Assembly: GCF_039542905.1 (NCBI RefSeq)
Contig: NZ_BAABIS010000001.1
Coordinates: forward strand, 3,472,001 to 3,536,000
Source of the DNA: Kitasatospora terrestris
Lineage (GTDB): Bacteria; Actinomycetota; Actinomycetes; Streptomycetales; Streptomycetaceae
Direction: 5' to 3'
DNA: 64,000 nucleotides
Within the stretch, counting starts at the first letter, position 1, and each line of letters starts with the position of its first letter. Shown here piece after piece: positions 1 through 9,819 of this stretch. The notes under the pieces are model-generated. The model saw only the letters and a list, made by a program, of their open reading frames with translations. It was not told the DNA's origin and did not search any database. A program made the translations under genes and the position numbers.

Positions 1-1430
1 GCCGTCCCCCGCACCCCCCACCGCCCGCCGTCCCGCAGGGCACCGGCCGGGCCCTGCGCGGCGTCGGCGTACCGCCCGCCGGAGTGCCGCGAGCCGCCCG
101 GGTACCACCGACCGCCGGGGCCGTGCCCCGCGTCGGCCGCCCCCACCGCGCCGTGGTCTCCGTAGCCGTGGTCTCCGTAGCCGTGGTCTCCGTAGCGGGC
201 CGAGCCGAACGGGGCCCGGCCGTCGGCGGCCACCACCCGGCCCCGCAGGACCCGCGACCCGTCGCCGGAAGCGCCGTACTCCACCGGGTCGACCAGGTCC
301 CCCGCCCTCTCAGGTCCCGCCGGGTCGGCCGGGTACCGGGAGTCCGCCTCGATCGCCGCCCGGCCGAGGAGCAGCGCGGGCAGGACGCCCGCCCCCAGCG
401 GCAGGGCGCAGGCCAGCAGCCCCCAGCCCGCACCGCCCGGCGCGGGTACCAGCGCGAACAGCGGGAAGTCGGGCACCGCGCCCAGCCGGGTGCCGAGCGG
501 CGCCGCCACCGTCCCCGTGCCGACCGCGAAGCCCGGGCCGAGCGCGTACGCCGCCGCCCAGACCACCGCGTTCGGCAGCAGCGCGGCGCACGCCAGCAGG
601 ATCCCGAGCCAGTCCGCCGGCCCGCTCCCGAGCAGCCGTGCCGACCGGCCCGCCGTGCCCAGCACCACCGCGAGGACCAGCACCGCTCCCCCGGCCGCCA
701 CCATCGCCAGCAGCCACAGCGCGGCTGCCCGGCCGGCCACCCGGGCCGCCCCGGCGGGCCGGAGCGCCGCCGGCACCCGGTGCGACCAGCGGCCCGTCCG
801 GCGTTCGCCCCCGCCGGCCCCGCGGGTCCCGTCGACCCCGCCGGCCGCCCGGTGCGCGGCCGGGCGGACAGCACGTCGGGCGGCCGGGTGCCGGGCCGTC
901 CCGTCCCGGTGGGCGCCGCGCAGGCCGGCCCGTACGCCGGTGGTCAGCGCGGCTGCGGCGAGTGCCGCCACCGCCGCCAGGTCGGCCACCGGACGGGCGC
1001 GCAGGGTCGCGTCCGGTACCGCGCACTGTGCCACCGCCCCGGCCGCCACCAGCAGGTATCCGGCGCCCACCGCCAGCGGGGCGCGCCAGCTGAACCGTCC
1101 GCGCCGGGCGATGCGCCGCCCCGCGCGGTGCAGCAGGACCGCCGCGACCACGGTCAGCAGCAGCGGGGCGACCGTCACCGGCGCTTCCTCCACGCCTCTG
1201 CGCAGCGGTCCGCCGTGGCCGAGCAGCCAGACCGCGGACGCCACCCGGGCCGCTGCGGGCGCGGTGTCGTCGCCGTACGGGGCCAGGACCCACAGGCCCA
1301 GCACGGGGACCGCGACCAGGGAGAAGGTGAGCAGCCCGGCACGGACCCCGGCGAGCAGGTCGGCGAGGGCCGAACGGGCACCCAGTTCGCCCGGCAGCCC
1401 CAGAATCGGACGACCCATCAGCTGCGTCAT
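1..1430 (-). CDS. DUF6350 (PerM-like) integral membrane protein, 3' end cut by window
   Basis: The minus strand reads open from 1430 to the window edge (about 476 residues, C-terminus missing). The start at 1430 (MTQLMGRPILG) is preferred because GGGAG lies about 10 nt upstream; an ATG at 1439 would put that GGGAG only 1 nt away. The product has many hydrophobic segments separated by Arg-rich loops, for example near residues 25-45, 85-105 and 120-135. A hydrophilic Gly/Tyr/His-rich tail contains three YGDHG repeats. As I recall, streptomycetes carry a DUF6350 or PerM-like cell-division membrane protein between sucD and purN/purH, which fits this position. The role is not established from sequence. 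Family call moderately sure; function unknown. Confidence 0.75.
   Translation of the reverse strand, partial: MTQLMGRPILGLPGELGARSALADLLAGVRAGLLTFSLVAVPVLGLWVLAPYGDDTAPAAARVASAVWLLGHGGPLRRGVEEAPVTVAPLLLTVVAAVLLHRAGRRIARRGRFSWRAPLAVGAGYLLVAAGAVAQCAVPDATLRARPVADLAAVAALAAAALTTGVRAGLRGAHRDGTARHPAARRAVRPAAHRAAGGVDGTRGAGGGERRTGRWSHRVPAALRPAGAARVAGRAAALWLLAMVAAGGAVLVLAVVLGTAGRSARLLGSGPADWLGILLACAALLPNAVVWAAAYALGPGFAVGTGTVAAPLGTRLGAVPDFPLFALVPAPGGAGWGLLACALPLGAGVLPALLLGRAAIEADSRYPADPAGPERAGDLVDPVEYGASGDGSRVLRGRVVAADGRAPFGSARYGDHGYGDHGYGDHGAVGAADAGHGPGGRWYPGGSRHSGGRYADAAQGPAGALRDGGRWGVRGT
151..195. repeat. Three perfect 15-bp tandem repeats inside the DUF6350 gene
   Basis: The unit CCGTGGTCTCCGTAG occurs three times head to tail. 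On the coding (minus) strand it encodes the pentapeptide YGDHG three times in the hydrophilic tail. The unit is a multiple of three, so changes in copy number would keep the reading frame. Confidence 0.9.
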
Positions 1431-1553
1431 GGGCTTCATGCTCCCAAGATCACCCGTTGCGGGGTGTCAACGGGCGAACCTTCGCCGTGTCCCTGATTAT
1501 CAGGCTATGTGCGTAATTCCGGGACGCCCGTCCGGTGGGGAGGTCCACGCCCG

Positions 1554-3272
1554 GTGACCACCCCCTCGCCCCCGACCTCGCCCGAGACCGCCGAGCCCCC
1601 GCAGCCCGGAGGTCCGTCCGCACGCGCCCGGGCCGACGCCGCCAAGGCGCTGCGCCTGCTGACGCCCCGCGAGGCCGAGGTCCTCGCCCGGCTCGCCGCC
1701 GGGGACGACCTGCGCGCCGCCGCCGACCACCTCGACCTGGCGCCCGCCACCGTGCGCGCCTACGTCCACCGCGCGATGCGCAAGCTCGGCGTCAGCAGCC
1801 GGGACGAGGCCCTCGCCCTCACCGGCCTGCTCGCCGGCCCCACCCCGGCGCCCGCACCGGCCTCCGCGCCCGCACCGCCGCCGACACCGGGCGCAGCCCC
1901 GGCCCCACCGCCCGCTGCGGCTGCGCCCCTCAGCCCGAGCCCGACCGCCACGACGCCGACCACGCCTCCGGCCCCCGCGACTACGCCTCCGGCCCCCGCG
2001 ACCGCGCCGAGCCCGACACCGTCACCCGCTGCGGCCGCGCCCCTCGTCCCCGGCCCGACCGCCACCCCGGCCCCGGCTCCGGCCCCGGCTGCGCCCCCGA
2101 CTCCGGTGGCGGCTCCGTCGCCGGACACGGCCCCCGGGTCCGGACCCGCCCCGGTCGCGACTCCAGGGGCGGAGGCCCACCGGCCCTCGCCGGCGCCCGC
2201 CAGGCCCGCACCCACGGAGCCGGACCCCGCACCCCCGCCGGCCGTCGCGGCCGAGGCCGCACCGGTGGGCTTCGCCGAGCTGTGCGCGGTCGCCCACACC
2301 CGCCTGGTGCAGCAGACGTACCTGCTGACCGGGCACCGTCGCCGCGCCACGCACTGCGTGAACCTCGCGCTCGGCGACGCGTGCCGCAGCTGGGCCGCGG
2401 TGTCGGCGCTGCCCGACCCGGAGGGCTGGGTCCGGGCGCGGGCGTTCGAGTCCGCACTGTCGCCGTGGCGCCGGGGCAGCCCGCGCCGCTCGCACCTGCT
2501 GCGGCTGCCGCACCGCCGGATCAGGGTCGGCCCGGCGACGGAACCGGAGGCACCGGACCGGCTGACCCCGCGTGACCGGGCGCTGCTGAAGGCCTTGCAC
2601 CGGCTGTCCCGCCCGCAGCGCCAGGCGCTGGTCCTCCACGACACGCTGGGCCTGCCGGTGTCGGCGGTCGCGGCGTCGGTGGAGTCGAGCACGGCGGCCG
2701 CCGAGGGACGGGTGCTGACGGCCCGGGCGGCGCTGGCCAGGTCGGTGCCGGAGCTGGTCGGCGGGGATCCGACGGAGGACGGGTTCGGCGAGCGGCTCGG
2801 CGGCCTGCTGTACCGGGCGGCGGTGCACGGCTGCCCTTCGCCGCGGCTGCCCGCTGCCGCGATGCTGGTGTCCGGCAGCCGGCTGCGGTCGGCGGTGACC
2901 ACGGGTTCGGCGGCGTTGCTGTCGGCGGCGATGGGGACGGCGGTGGTGACGACGCTGCTGGGCAGCGGCCCGTCCGAGCTGTTCCGGCCGGCGGAGCCCG
3001 CGCCGCCCGCGGTGTGCACCACGGCGTCGCTGGGCAGCGCCGGACCGGCCGCGCTGCCGGACGGCGCGCCCGGTCTGCGCAGCGCGTGGTGCAGCCCGGC
3101 GCCGGGCCTGCCAGCCCGGTTCGTCGCGCCGCCCGCCCTGGCCGCGGCCGCCCAGCCGTCCGGGGTCCAGCCGTCCGGGGTCCAGCCGTCGGCCGGGCAG
3201 GGGCCCGTCGGGCAGGCACCCGCCGCCCAGGATCCGACGCAGTCGGTGCAGCCGCCGCCGGCTACCCGCTGA
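1554..3272 (+). CDS. LuxR-type HTH / ECF-sigma-like / transmembrane fusion protein
   Basis: About 572 residues. Residues about 34-90 form a LuxR-type helix-turn-helix (LTPREAEVLARLAAG, then ATVRAYVHRAMRKLGV). About 145 residues of Ala/Pro/Thr low-complexity linker follow. Residues about 237-402 resemble an ECF sigma region 2 plus region 4 (LVQQTYLLTGHRRRA; LSRPQRQALVLHDTLGLPV). A single hydrophobic segment lies near 446-470, followed by a Pro/Ser-rich tail with two Cys. GTG 1554 is chosen because GGGGAGG lies 10 nt upstream; an in-frame GTG at 1509 has no such signal. The sigma-like part lacks the usual acidic patch of region 2, so it may not work as a sigma factor. It is convergent with sucD. 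A membrane-tethered regulator is inference. Confidence 0.7.
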   Translation: MTTPSPPTSPETAEPPQPGGPSARARADAAKALRLLTPREAEVLARLAAGDDLRAAADHLDLAPATVRAYVHRAMRKLGVSSRDEALALTGLLAGPTPAPAPASAPAPPPTPGAAPAPPPAAAAPLSPSPTATTPTTPPAPATTPPAPATAPSPTPSPAAAAPLVPGPTATPAPAPAPAAPPTPVAAPSPDTAPGSGPAPVATPGAEAHRPSPAPARPAPTEPDPAPPPAVAAEAAPVGFAELCAVAHTRLVQQTYLLTGHRRRATHCVNLALGDACRSWAAVSALPDPEGWVRARAFESALSPWRRGSPRRSHLLRLPHRRIRVGPATEPEAPDRLTPRDRALLKALHRLSRPQRQALVLHDTLGLPVSAVAASVESSTAAAEGRVLTARAALARSVPELVGGDPTEDGFGERLGGLLYRAAVHGCPSPRLPAAAMLVSGSRLRSAVTTGSAALLSAAMGTAVVTTLLGSGPSELFRPAEPAPPAVCTTASLGSAGPAALPDGAPGLRSAWCSPAPGLPARFVAPPALAAAAQPSGVQPSGVQPSAGQGPVGQAPAAQDPTQSVQPPPATR

Positions 3273-3295
3273 AACGTTTCTCCAGAGCGCACGAA

Positions 3296-3342
3296 CGCCG
3301 AGGGCGCCGCGGACGGAAGAACCGTCCGCGGCGCCCTCGGCG
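3296..3342. terminator. Strong hairpin between convergent genes
   Basis: A perfect 21-bp inverted repeat (3296-3316 with 3322-3342) with a 5-nt loop AAGAA lies 23 bp after the LuxR-ECF fusion and 27 bp after the stop of sucD. It can serve both strands. No long T-tract follows, as is common in streptomycetes. Confidence 0.85.
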
Positions 3343-3369
3343 TGTACCGCGTGGGTGTCGCCCCGAGTG

Positions 3370-4260
3370 TTACTTCGCGGCGTTGAACAGCTCGCGGGCC
3401 AGGCGGGCGGTCTCGGACGGCGTCTTGCCGACCTTGACGCCGGCGGCCTCGAGGGCCTCCTTCTTCGCCTGGGCGGTGCCGGAGGAGCCGGAGACGATGG
3501 CGCCGGCGTGGCCCATGGTCTTGCCCTCGGGCGCGGTGAAGCCCGCGACGTAGCCGACGACCGGCTTGGTGACGTGCTCGGCGATGTAGGCCGCGGCACG
3601 CTCCTCGGCGTCGCCGCCGATCTCGCCGATCATGACGATGATCTTGGTCTCCGGGTCCGCCTCGAACGCCGCGAGGGCGTCGATGTGGGTGGTGCCGATG
3701 ACCGGGTCGCCACCGATGCCGACGGCGGAGGAGAAGCCGAGGTCACGCAGCTCGTACATGAGCTGGTAGGTCAGCGTGCCGGACTTCGAGACCAGGCCGA
3801 TCGGGCCGGTGGAGGTGATGTCCGCCGGGATGATGCCCGCGTTGGACTGTCCGGGGGAGATCAGGCCGGGGCAGTTCGGGCCGATGATCCGGGTCTTGTT
3901 GCCCTTGGAGCCGGCGTACGCCCAGAAGGCGGCCGAGTCGTGGACCGGCACACCCTCGGTGATGACGACGGCGAGGCCGATCTCGGCGTCGATCGCCTCG
4001 ACGACGGCGTCCTTGGTGAACTTCGGCGGCACGAAGATGACGGTGACGTCGGCACCGGTCTCCTTCATGGCCTCGGCCACGGTGCCGAAGACGGGCACGT
4101 CGGTGCCGTCGACGTCAACGGTGGTGCCGGCCTTGCGCGGGTTCACACCGCCGACGATCTGGGTGCCGGAGGCGAGCATGCGGCGGGTGTGCTTCATGCC
4201 CTCGGAGCCGGTCATGCCCTGGACGATGACCTTGCTGTCCTTGGTAAGGAAGATAGCCAT
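3370..4260 (-). CDS. sucD: Succinyl-CoA synthetase alpha subunit
   Basis: 296 residues, normal for the family. It forms the CoA-binding, phospho-histidine subunit of the TCA-cycle enzyme that interconverts succinyl-CoA and succinate with nucleotide triphosphate synthesis. The CoA-binding Rossmann part starts [11 protein letters not shown] (residues 11-21). The catalytic His is in GHAGAIVSG (about residue 251). The NPR and IIGPNCPG motifs are present. The gene starts 17 bp after the stop of sucC with an AAGGAAGGGG ribosome site, so the two are clearly co-transcribed. Confidence 0.97.
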   Translation of the reverse strand: MAIFLTKDSKVIVQGMTGSEGMKHTRRMLASGTQIVGGVNPRKAGTTVDVDGTDVPVFGTVAEAMKETGADVTVIFVPPKFTKDAVVEAIDAEIGLAVVITEGVPVHDSAAFWAYAGSKGNKTRIIGPNCPGLISPGQSNAGIIPADITSTGPIGLVSKSGTLTYQLMYELRDLGFSSAVGIGGDPVIGTTHIDALAAFEADPETKIIVMIGEIGGDAEERAAAYIAEHVTKPVVGYVAGFTAPEGKTMGHAGAIVSGSSGTAQAKKEALEAAGVKVGKTPSETARLARELFNAAK

Positions 4261-4277
4261 GGTGTTAGTCCCCTTCC

Positions 4278-5453
4278 TTACTTGGCGTTCGCCAGCTCGG
4301 CGGCGCGGTCGGCCGCACCGTCCATGGTGTCCACCTGCTGGACCAGCGGGTGGTTGGCGTCGGTCAGGATCTGACGACCCAGCTCGGCGTTGTTGCCGTC
4401 CAGGCGGACGACGAGCGGCTTGGTGACGGCCTCGCCCTTCTCCTCGAGGAGGGCGAGCGCCTGCACGATGCCGTTGGCGACCGCGTCGCACGCGGTGATG
4501 CCGCCGAAGACGTTGACGAAGACCGACTTGACGTCGGTGTCGCCCAGGATGATCTCCAGGCCGTTCGCCATCACCTCGGCGGAGGCGCCGCCACCGATGT
4601 CGAGGAAGTTGGCGGGCTTGACGCCACCGTGCTTCTCACCGGCGTAGGCGACGACGTCCAGGGTGCTCATGACGAGACCCGCGCCGTTGCCGATGATGCC
4701 GACCTCGCCCTCGAGCTTGACGTAGTTCAGGCCCTTGGCCTTCGCCGCCGCCTCGAGCGGGTTGGCGGCGGCCTTGTCCTCGAGCGCCTCGTGCTCGGGC
4801 TGGCGGAACTCGGCGTTCTCGTCCAGGGAGACCTTGCCGTCAAGCGCGATGATCTTGCCGTCGCCGGACTTGATCAGCGGGTTGACCTCGACGAGGAGCG
4901 CGTCCTCGGCGATGAAGACCTTCCACAGCTGCACCAGGACATCGGCAACCTGGTCGGCGACGTCGGCCGGGAACTTCGCCGCGGCGACGATCTCGGCGGC
5001 CTTGGCCGGGGTGCAGCCCTCGTTGGCGTCCACCGGGATCTTGGCCAGCGCGTCCGGGTTCTCCTCGGCCACGACCTCGATCTCCACGCCGCCCTCGACG
5101 CTGGCCATGGCCAGGAAGGTGCGGTTGGTGCGGTCCAGCAGGAACGAGACGTAGTACTCGTCCTTGATGTCCGCGGTCTGGGCCAGCATCACCTTGTGCA
5201 CGGTGTGGCCCTTGATGTCCATGCCGAGGATCGCCTCGGCCTTGGCGACGGCGTCCGCCGGGTCGGCGGCGAGCTTCACGCCACCGGCCTTGCCTCGGCC
5301 ACCCACCTTCACCTGAGCCTTGACGACGGCGCGGCCGCCGAAGCGCTCCGCGATGGCGGCAGCGTCTGCGGCGGTCTCGATGACATCACCGTCAAGCACG
5401 GGTACACCGTGCTTGGCGAAGAGGTCCCTCGCCTGGTACTCGAACAGGTCCAC
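4278..5453 (-). CDS. sucC: Succinyl-CoA synthetase beta subunit (ATP-grasp)
   Basis: 391 residues. It begins [19 protein letters not shown], the usual N-terminus of the ATP-grasp beta subunit, with nucleotide-binding residues in the first two thirds. The C-terminal CoA-ligase part carries FLDIGGGAS and VNVFGGI. It pairs with SucD for the substrate-level phosphorylation step of the TCA cycle. Translation starts at a GTG with AAGGA 7 nt upstream. It is first in the sucCD operon; its promoter should lie in 5454-5700. Confidence 0.97.
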   Translation of the reverse strand: MDLFEYQARDLFAKHGVPVLDGDVIETAADAAAIAERFGGRAVVKAQVKVGGRGKAGGVKLAADPADAVAKAEAILGMDIKGHTVHKVMLAQTADIKDEYYVSFLLDRTNRTFLAMASVEGGVEIEVVAEENPDALAKIPVDANEGCTPAKAAEIVAAAKFPADVADQVADVLVQLWKVFIAEDALLVEVNPLIKSGDGKIIALDGKVSLDENAEFRQPEHEALEDKAAANPLEAAAKAKGLNYVKLEGEVGIIGNGAGLVMSTLDVVAYAGEKHGGVKPANFLDIGGGASAEVMANGLEIILGDTDVKSVFVNVFGGITACDAVANGIVQALALLEEKGEAVTKPLVVRLDGNNAELGRQILTDANHPLVQQVDTMDGAADRAAELANAK

Positions 5454-5828
5454 GTGTTTGTCCTTGTTCGTGGTCGCGGAATGTGTCTCTACGAGCGTGC
5501 CACGGCAGGATCTTCGCTGCGGGTCGTCGGGGCTGAGCGGGTACGCAGATGTACAGCCTTGCGGCCCACGCAGCTACCGGGCGCATCGTCAATCAACACG
5601 CGCGTCACGTCCGTCTGGCAGGTTATCCCCGTACGACGGGCGTGTTTCGCCCGGGACCGGGTCCGCTTTGGTGAGAACCGTCACAGCGGGTGGCTCCGGC
5701 CTTGTCCTTCCGTGGGCCTCACCTCCACCGCCGACGCACCGTGAGGTCCGGCGGGGCCGACCCCGACCGGACCGGAAGCGTCCGGAAAGCACCCGCCGGG
5801 ATCACTCGGCCGGGTGAACCGGATCGGG
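5454..5828. other. Intergenic region upstream of sucC
   Basis: 375 bp between the sucC start and the stop of the vWA gene, both on the minus strand. It must hold the sucCD promoter. The minus strand contains a TTGATTGACG stretch near 5592-5602, but I cannot place a convincing -10 at 17-18 bp from it. A short inverted repeat (CCGGAC 5767-5772 with GTCCGG 5780-5785) lies 40-60 bp past the vWA stop and may help end that transcript. No gene is supported here. Confidence 0.5.
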
Positions 5829-7019
5829 TCAGCGCTGCTCCGGCACCGGCAGCGGCCGCTTCTCGATCGCGGCGGCCATGATGTCCGGGAACACGTCCGG
5901 TGTGCAGGCGAACGCCGGCGCGCCGAGCGCGGCCAGCGCGGCCGCGTGGCCGTGGTCGTACGCGGGGGCGCCCTCGTCGGAGAGCGCGAGCAGCGCGATG
6001 AACTGGACGCCCGACGCCTTCATCGCCGCCACCCGCTTGAGCATCTCGTTGCGGATGCCGCCCTCGTAGAGGTCGCTGATCAGCACCACGACGGTCTCCG
6101 ACGGCCGGGTGATCTTCGACTGGCAGTACGCCAGGGCCCGGTTGATGTCGGTGCCGCCGCCGAGCCTGGTCGCGAACAGCACGTCGACCGGGTCGTCCAG
6201 TTGCTCGGTCAGGTCGACCACCGAGGTGTCGAAGACCACCAGCCGGGTGTCCAGGCTGTGCATCGAGGCCAGCACCGCGCCGAACACCGCCGAGTGCACC
6301 ACCGAGGCCGCCATCGAACCGGACTGGTCGATGCAGAGGATGACGTCCTTCTTCACCGCCCGCTGGGCGCGGGCGTATCCGACCAGCCGCTCGGGGACGA
6401 CCGTGCCGCGCCCGTCCGGCCCGGCGTCGGGCAGGTAGTTCTTCAGGTTGGCCCGGATGGTGCGGCCCCAGTCGATGTCCCGGTGGCGCGGCCGGTTGAC
6501 CCGGGCACTGCGGTCCAGGGCGCCGCCCAGCGTGGAGCGGGTGCGGTCGGCCAGCCGTCGCTCCAGCTCCGCCACCACCTTGCCGACCACCGCGCGGGCG
6601 CTCTCCCGAGTGGTCTCGGGCAGCGCGTGCTTGAGCGAGAGCAGGGTGCCGACCAGGTGCACGTCCGGCTCGACGGCCTCCAGCATCTCCGGCTCCAGCA
6701 GCAGCCGGTCGAGCCCGAGGCGGGTGATCGCGTCCTGCTGCATCAGCTGCACCACGGAGGTCGGGAAGTACTCGCGGATGTCGCCCAGCCAGCGGGCCAC
6801 CTGCGGGGCCGAACCGCCCAGGCCCGCCGAGCGGGCCGACCGGGACCGGGCCTCGCCGCCGGACTCGGCGCCCCGGTACAGCGCCGCCAGCGCGCCGTCC
6901 ATCGCCGCGTCCCGGCCGGAGAGCCGGCAGCCGGTGCCGTCGGCCTCCCCGCCGAGCACGAGCCGCCAGCGGCGCAGCCGCTCGACGGCGGGGTCGGCGG
7001 GTGCCTGAACGGTGGTCAT
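5829..7019 (-). CDS. vWA-domain protein of the MoxR/DUF5682 module
   Basis: 396 residues. The N-terminal half is helical and unassigned. The C-terminal von Willebrand A domain has a full metal-ion adhesion site: D231-x-S233-x-S235 in CIDQSGSM, a Thr in GGGTDINRA near 290, and an Asp in LISDLYEGG near 318. Such cytoplasmic vWA proteins usually work as partners of MoxR ATPases, as in CoxE/CoxD-type pairs. The start ATG has GAAGGAG 7 nt upstream. It is last in the minus-strand trio MoxR, DUF5682, vWA, 97 bp after DUF5682. The substrate of the complex is unknown. Confidence 0.88.
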   Translation of the reverse strand: MTTVQAPADPAVERLRRWRLVLGGEADGTGCRLSGRDAAMDGALAALYRGAESGGEARSRSARSAGLGGSAPQVARWLGDIREYFPTSVVQLMQQDAITRLGLDRLLLEPEMLEAVEPDVHLVGTLLSLKHALPETTRESARAVVGKVVAELERRLADRTRSTLGGALDRSARVNRPRHRDIDWGRTIRANLKNYLPDAGPDGRGTVVPERLVGYARAQRAVKKDVILCIDQSGSMAASVVHSAVFGAVLASMHSLDTRLVVFDTSVVDLTEQLDDPVDVLFATRLGGGTDINRALAYCQSKITRPSETVVVLISDLYEGGIRNEMLKRVAAMKASGVQFIALLALSDEGAPAYDHGHAAALAALGAPAFACTPDVFPDIMAAAIEKRPLPVPEQR

Positions 7020-7116
7020 CTGACACTCCTTCGAGCTGGGGGTGGGGCGGGGCGTTGTCCGCGGTGGCGGAGGCGCTCCGGGGCGGCGGGCGACGCGGCC
7101 GGGCAGCGGTGCCCGG

Positions 7117-9819
7117 TCAGGAGGCCCGGCGGTCGGTCTGGCGGGGGATGCGCGGCCCGCCGGGCCGGTGGCACGGGGCCGCGGCGGGCAGCCCGAGCAG
7201 CAGGGCGAGGGTGGGCAGGGCCGCGTCGGCGCGGTCCGGGTCGAGGTCGGCCGCGACCGCGGCGACCGGGACGGGCCGGTCGGTGAGCGGCCCGGTGGCG
7301 ACCCGCTCGCCGACGGTGCGGCGGACACCCGCCTCCAGTGCGGAGAAGGTGCGGCGCAGCACCGGCAGCAGATCGGTGAAGGAGTCGGCGGGGACCGCGC
7401 ACAGCCAGTCGTCGAGCAGACCGAGCAGGGCGGTGTCGTGGAGCAGCAGGGCGCCCTGGCCGGCCAGGAAGCCCTCGATCCAGCCGGCGGCGTCGGCGGG
7501 CGCGCCCGCCGTGGAGAGCACCAGCCCCATCCGGCGGCCCGCCTCGGCGGTGTCGAGCCGGGCGTCGTCCAGTAGCAGTCGGACCGCGCGGCCGCGCAGC
7601 AGCCCCGGCACCCCGGTCGCCGGGCCGCCGGCCGGCTCCCGCTCGGCCAGCGAGCGCAGGGCGGCGGCCCACCGCTCGTCGATCCCGGCCCCGTCGGCGG
7701 GGACTCCCGGGGCGCCCGCGTGCGCGGCGACGGCAACGGCACCGGCACCGGCACCGGCACCGGGCTCGGACGGGGGCGCGGGCTGGGGCACGGTGGCGGG
7801 CTGGGCACCGGACTCGGTGTGGGCCTCGACCGTGCCGTGCGCGCCCGTGGCTCCTGCGGGGCGGCCCCGGTCGGCTCCCGCGGCGGCGGCAGCAGGGCCC
7901 GCGGCGGCGGCGGCCGGGCCGCCGGCCTCTCCGCCGTCCGTCGCCGGCGCGGCGGAGCCGGTGGCGCGGCCGGGGCCGGCGAGCAGGGCGACGGCGGCGT
8001 GGACGGCGTCCAGGTGGGCGCGCATGGCGGTGGCGCCGTCGGCGTCCAGGCCGGTGCAGGCGGGCGGCAGGCCGACGCAGATGCGCTCGGCCAGGCCGTG
8101 GGCGACCTCGCCGAGGGCGTGGCCGTCGGTGGCCCGGACGTCGCCGTAGCGCAGTGAGCGGACCAGGGCGGGCAGGGCGGCCGCCAGGTGGGCGACGTCG
8201 GTGTCGAGCGCGGCGCGGTCGGCGAGCAGCCGCATCACGGCGGGCAGGGCGTCGGGCAGCCCGGCCAGCAGGCAGCGCTCGGCCAGCGCGGTCAGCTCGG
8301 CGAGCTCGGCGGCGCGGACCGCCTCCTCGACGGCCCTGCCGGTCGCCGCGGACTCCACGGTGGTGCCCCACTGGGCGGCCTCGACCACCCGGACGGCGAA
8401 CTCCGGCTCCCAGCGCAGGCGCCAGGTCTCCCGGAAGGTGCCGGTGGAGTTGACGGCGGATCGGCTGGGGGTGCCCCAGTCGATGCCGAGCAGGCGCAGC
8501 CGGTGCAGCAGCCGGGAGCGCTCGCCGTCGAGCTCCTTGCGCAGGTCGAGGACGAGCTCGCGCTCACCCGCCTCCGGCTTGAGCCGCAGGCTGCGCTGGA
8601 CCCGGGCGAGGTCGCGCTGGAGCGGCACGGCGGGTGCGTCGGCCGGGACCTCGCCGAGCGCGTCGCCGACCACCAGCCGGTCCTGGACCAGGGCGAGCGC
8701 GACGTCCGACCCGTCGCACATGACGGCGCGCACGGCGTCCAGCGTCTCGGTGAGGCCGGGCAGCGGGCGGCCGCGCACGGCGGCCAGGGTGTCGGCGAGC
8801 CGGACGGCCTCGATGACGTGGGCGGAGGAGACCGGGTGGTCCTCGGCGCGGAGGAGTTCGGCGACCCGGGTCATCCAGTGGGCGATGGTGTTCCGCCCGG
8901 TGGCCGGGCCGGTGCCGTCGGTGACTCGGGTGTCGTCCTGACCGGTGGTGAAGAGGTGGTGGTACCAGCCGGGCGAGTCGATCCCGGCGCCGTACCCGGT
9001 GTGCTGGGAGAGCCTGCGGTGCGTCCACGGCACCCAGGTGACCTCGGTCTTCGGCTTCTTCGGGAGGCCGGCGAGCAGCGCGCGGTCGTGGGCGACGCTG
9101 GGCATGGACTGCAGGGCGGGGACGTGCCAGGCGCCGCAGACCACGGCGATCCGCTGGTGTCCGGCGCGGCGGGCGGCCCGGATCTGCTGGCGCATCCACG
9201 CCTCGCGCAGCTCGTCCCTCCGCCCGGCGGCGCCCTCCTCGCGCAGGGCGGCCATCGCCTCGGCGACCGCCGCGAACGGGGCGAGCGCGTCGGCGCCGGG
9301 CGAGCGGTGCTCGATCACGTCCTCCCACCAGCGCTCGGGGTCGTCGTGGCCGGCGGCGCGGGCCAGCTCGCCGATCGGGTCGCCGATCGTCGGGCCGTCG
9401 TCCTCCTGCGGGCCCGTCCCGTCGGAAGTGCCCCCCGGCACTCCCGACGGGGCGCCCGGCCCGCCCTGCGCCTCCTCGGCCCGCCGGGCGGCGAGCGCGA
9501 AGGTCAGCGCGGCGGGGAGGTCGATGAAGCCGACCGCGGACCCGGCGTCGGCCGCGTACCGCAGGGCCACCCACTCCGGGGAGAAGACGGCGAACGGCCA
9601 GAACGCGGCCCGGCCCGGGTCGTCCACCACGTGGGCGAGCAGGGCCACCGGGGGCACCAGCTCCTTGTCGCCGGCCATCGCGGCGAGCGCGTCCGCCTCG
9701 GGCGGACCCTCGATCAGCACGGCGTCCGGCCGGAGCTGCTCCAGGGCGGCGGCCACCGCCCGGGCCGAGCCGGGACCGTGGTGGCGGATGCCCAGCAGGG
9801 TCACCTGGGGGGTCGTCAT
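7117..9819 (-). CDS. DUF5682 family protein (TraB/EreA-ChaN-like fold suspected)
   Basis: 900 residues. The N-terminus reads VTLLGIRHHGPGSAR (His13, His14), then VLIEGPPEA (Glu37), and near residue 230 VVCGAWHVPAL. The spacing of His, Glu and a GxxH motif resembles the EreA/ChaN/TraB superfamily, so a metal-dependent hydrolase-like core is plausible; this is inference. The C-terminal two thirds are helix-rich, broken by an Ala/Gly/Pro-rich linker near residues 615-695. The start overlaps the MoxR stop by 4 nt (ATGA), indicating translational coupling. Neighbours MoxR and vWA suggest that the ATPase remodels or loads this protein. Family recognition is good; activity is not established. Confidence 0.82.
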   Translation of the reverse strand: MTTPQVTLLGIRHHGPGSARAVAAALEQLRPDAVLIEGPPEADALAAMAGDKELVPPVALLAHVVDDPGRAAFWPFAVFSPEWVALRYAADAGSAVGFIDLPAALTFALAARRAEEAQGGPGAPSGVPGGTSDGTGPQEDDGPTIGDPIGELARAAGHDDPERWWEDVIEHRSPGADALAPFAAVAEAMAALREEGAAGRRDELREAWMRQQIRAARRAGHQRIAVVCGAWHVPALQSMPSVAHDRALLAGLPKKPKTEVTWVPWTHRRLSQHTGYGAGIDSPGWYHHLFTTGQDDTRVTDGTGPATGRNTIAHWMTRVAELLRAEDHPVSSAHVIEAVRLADTLAAVRGRPLPGLTETLDAVRAVMCDGSDVALALVQDRLVVGDALGEVPADAPAVPLQRDLARVQRSLRLKPEAGERELVLDLRKELDGERSRLLHRLRLLGIDWGTPSRSAVNSTGTFRETWRLRWEPEFAVRVVEAAQWGTTVESAATGRAVEEAVRAAELAELTALAERCLLAGLPDALPAVMRLLADRAALDTDVAHLAAALPALVRSLRYGDVRATDGHALGEVAHGLAERICVGLPPACTGLDADGATAMRAHLDAVHAAVALLAGPGRATGSAAPATDGGEAGGPAAAAAGPAAAAAGADRGRPAGATGAHGTVEAHTESGAQPATVPQPAPPSEPGAGAGAGAVAVAAHAGAPGVPADGAGIDERWAAALRSLAEREPAGGPATGVPGLLRGRAVRLLLDDARLDTAEAGRRMGLVLSTAGAPADAAGWIEGFLAGQGALLLHDTALLGLLDDWLCAVPADSFTDLLPVLRRTFSALEAGVRRTVGERVATGPLTDRPVPVAAVAADLDPDRADAALPTLALLLGLPAAAPCHRPGGPRIPRQTDRRAS

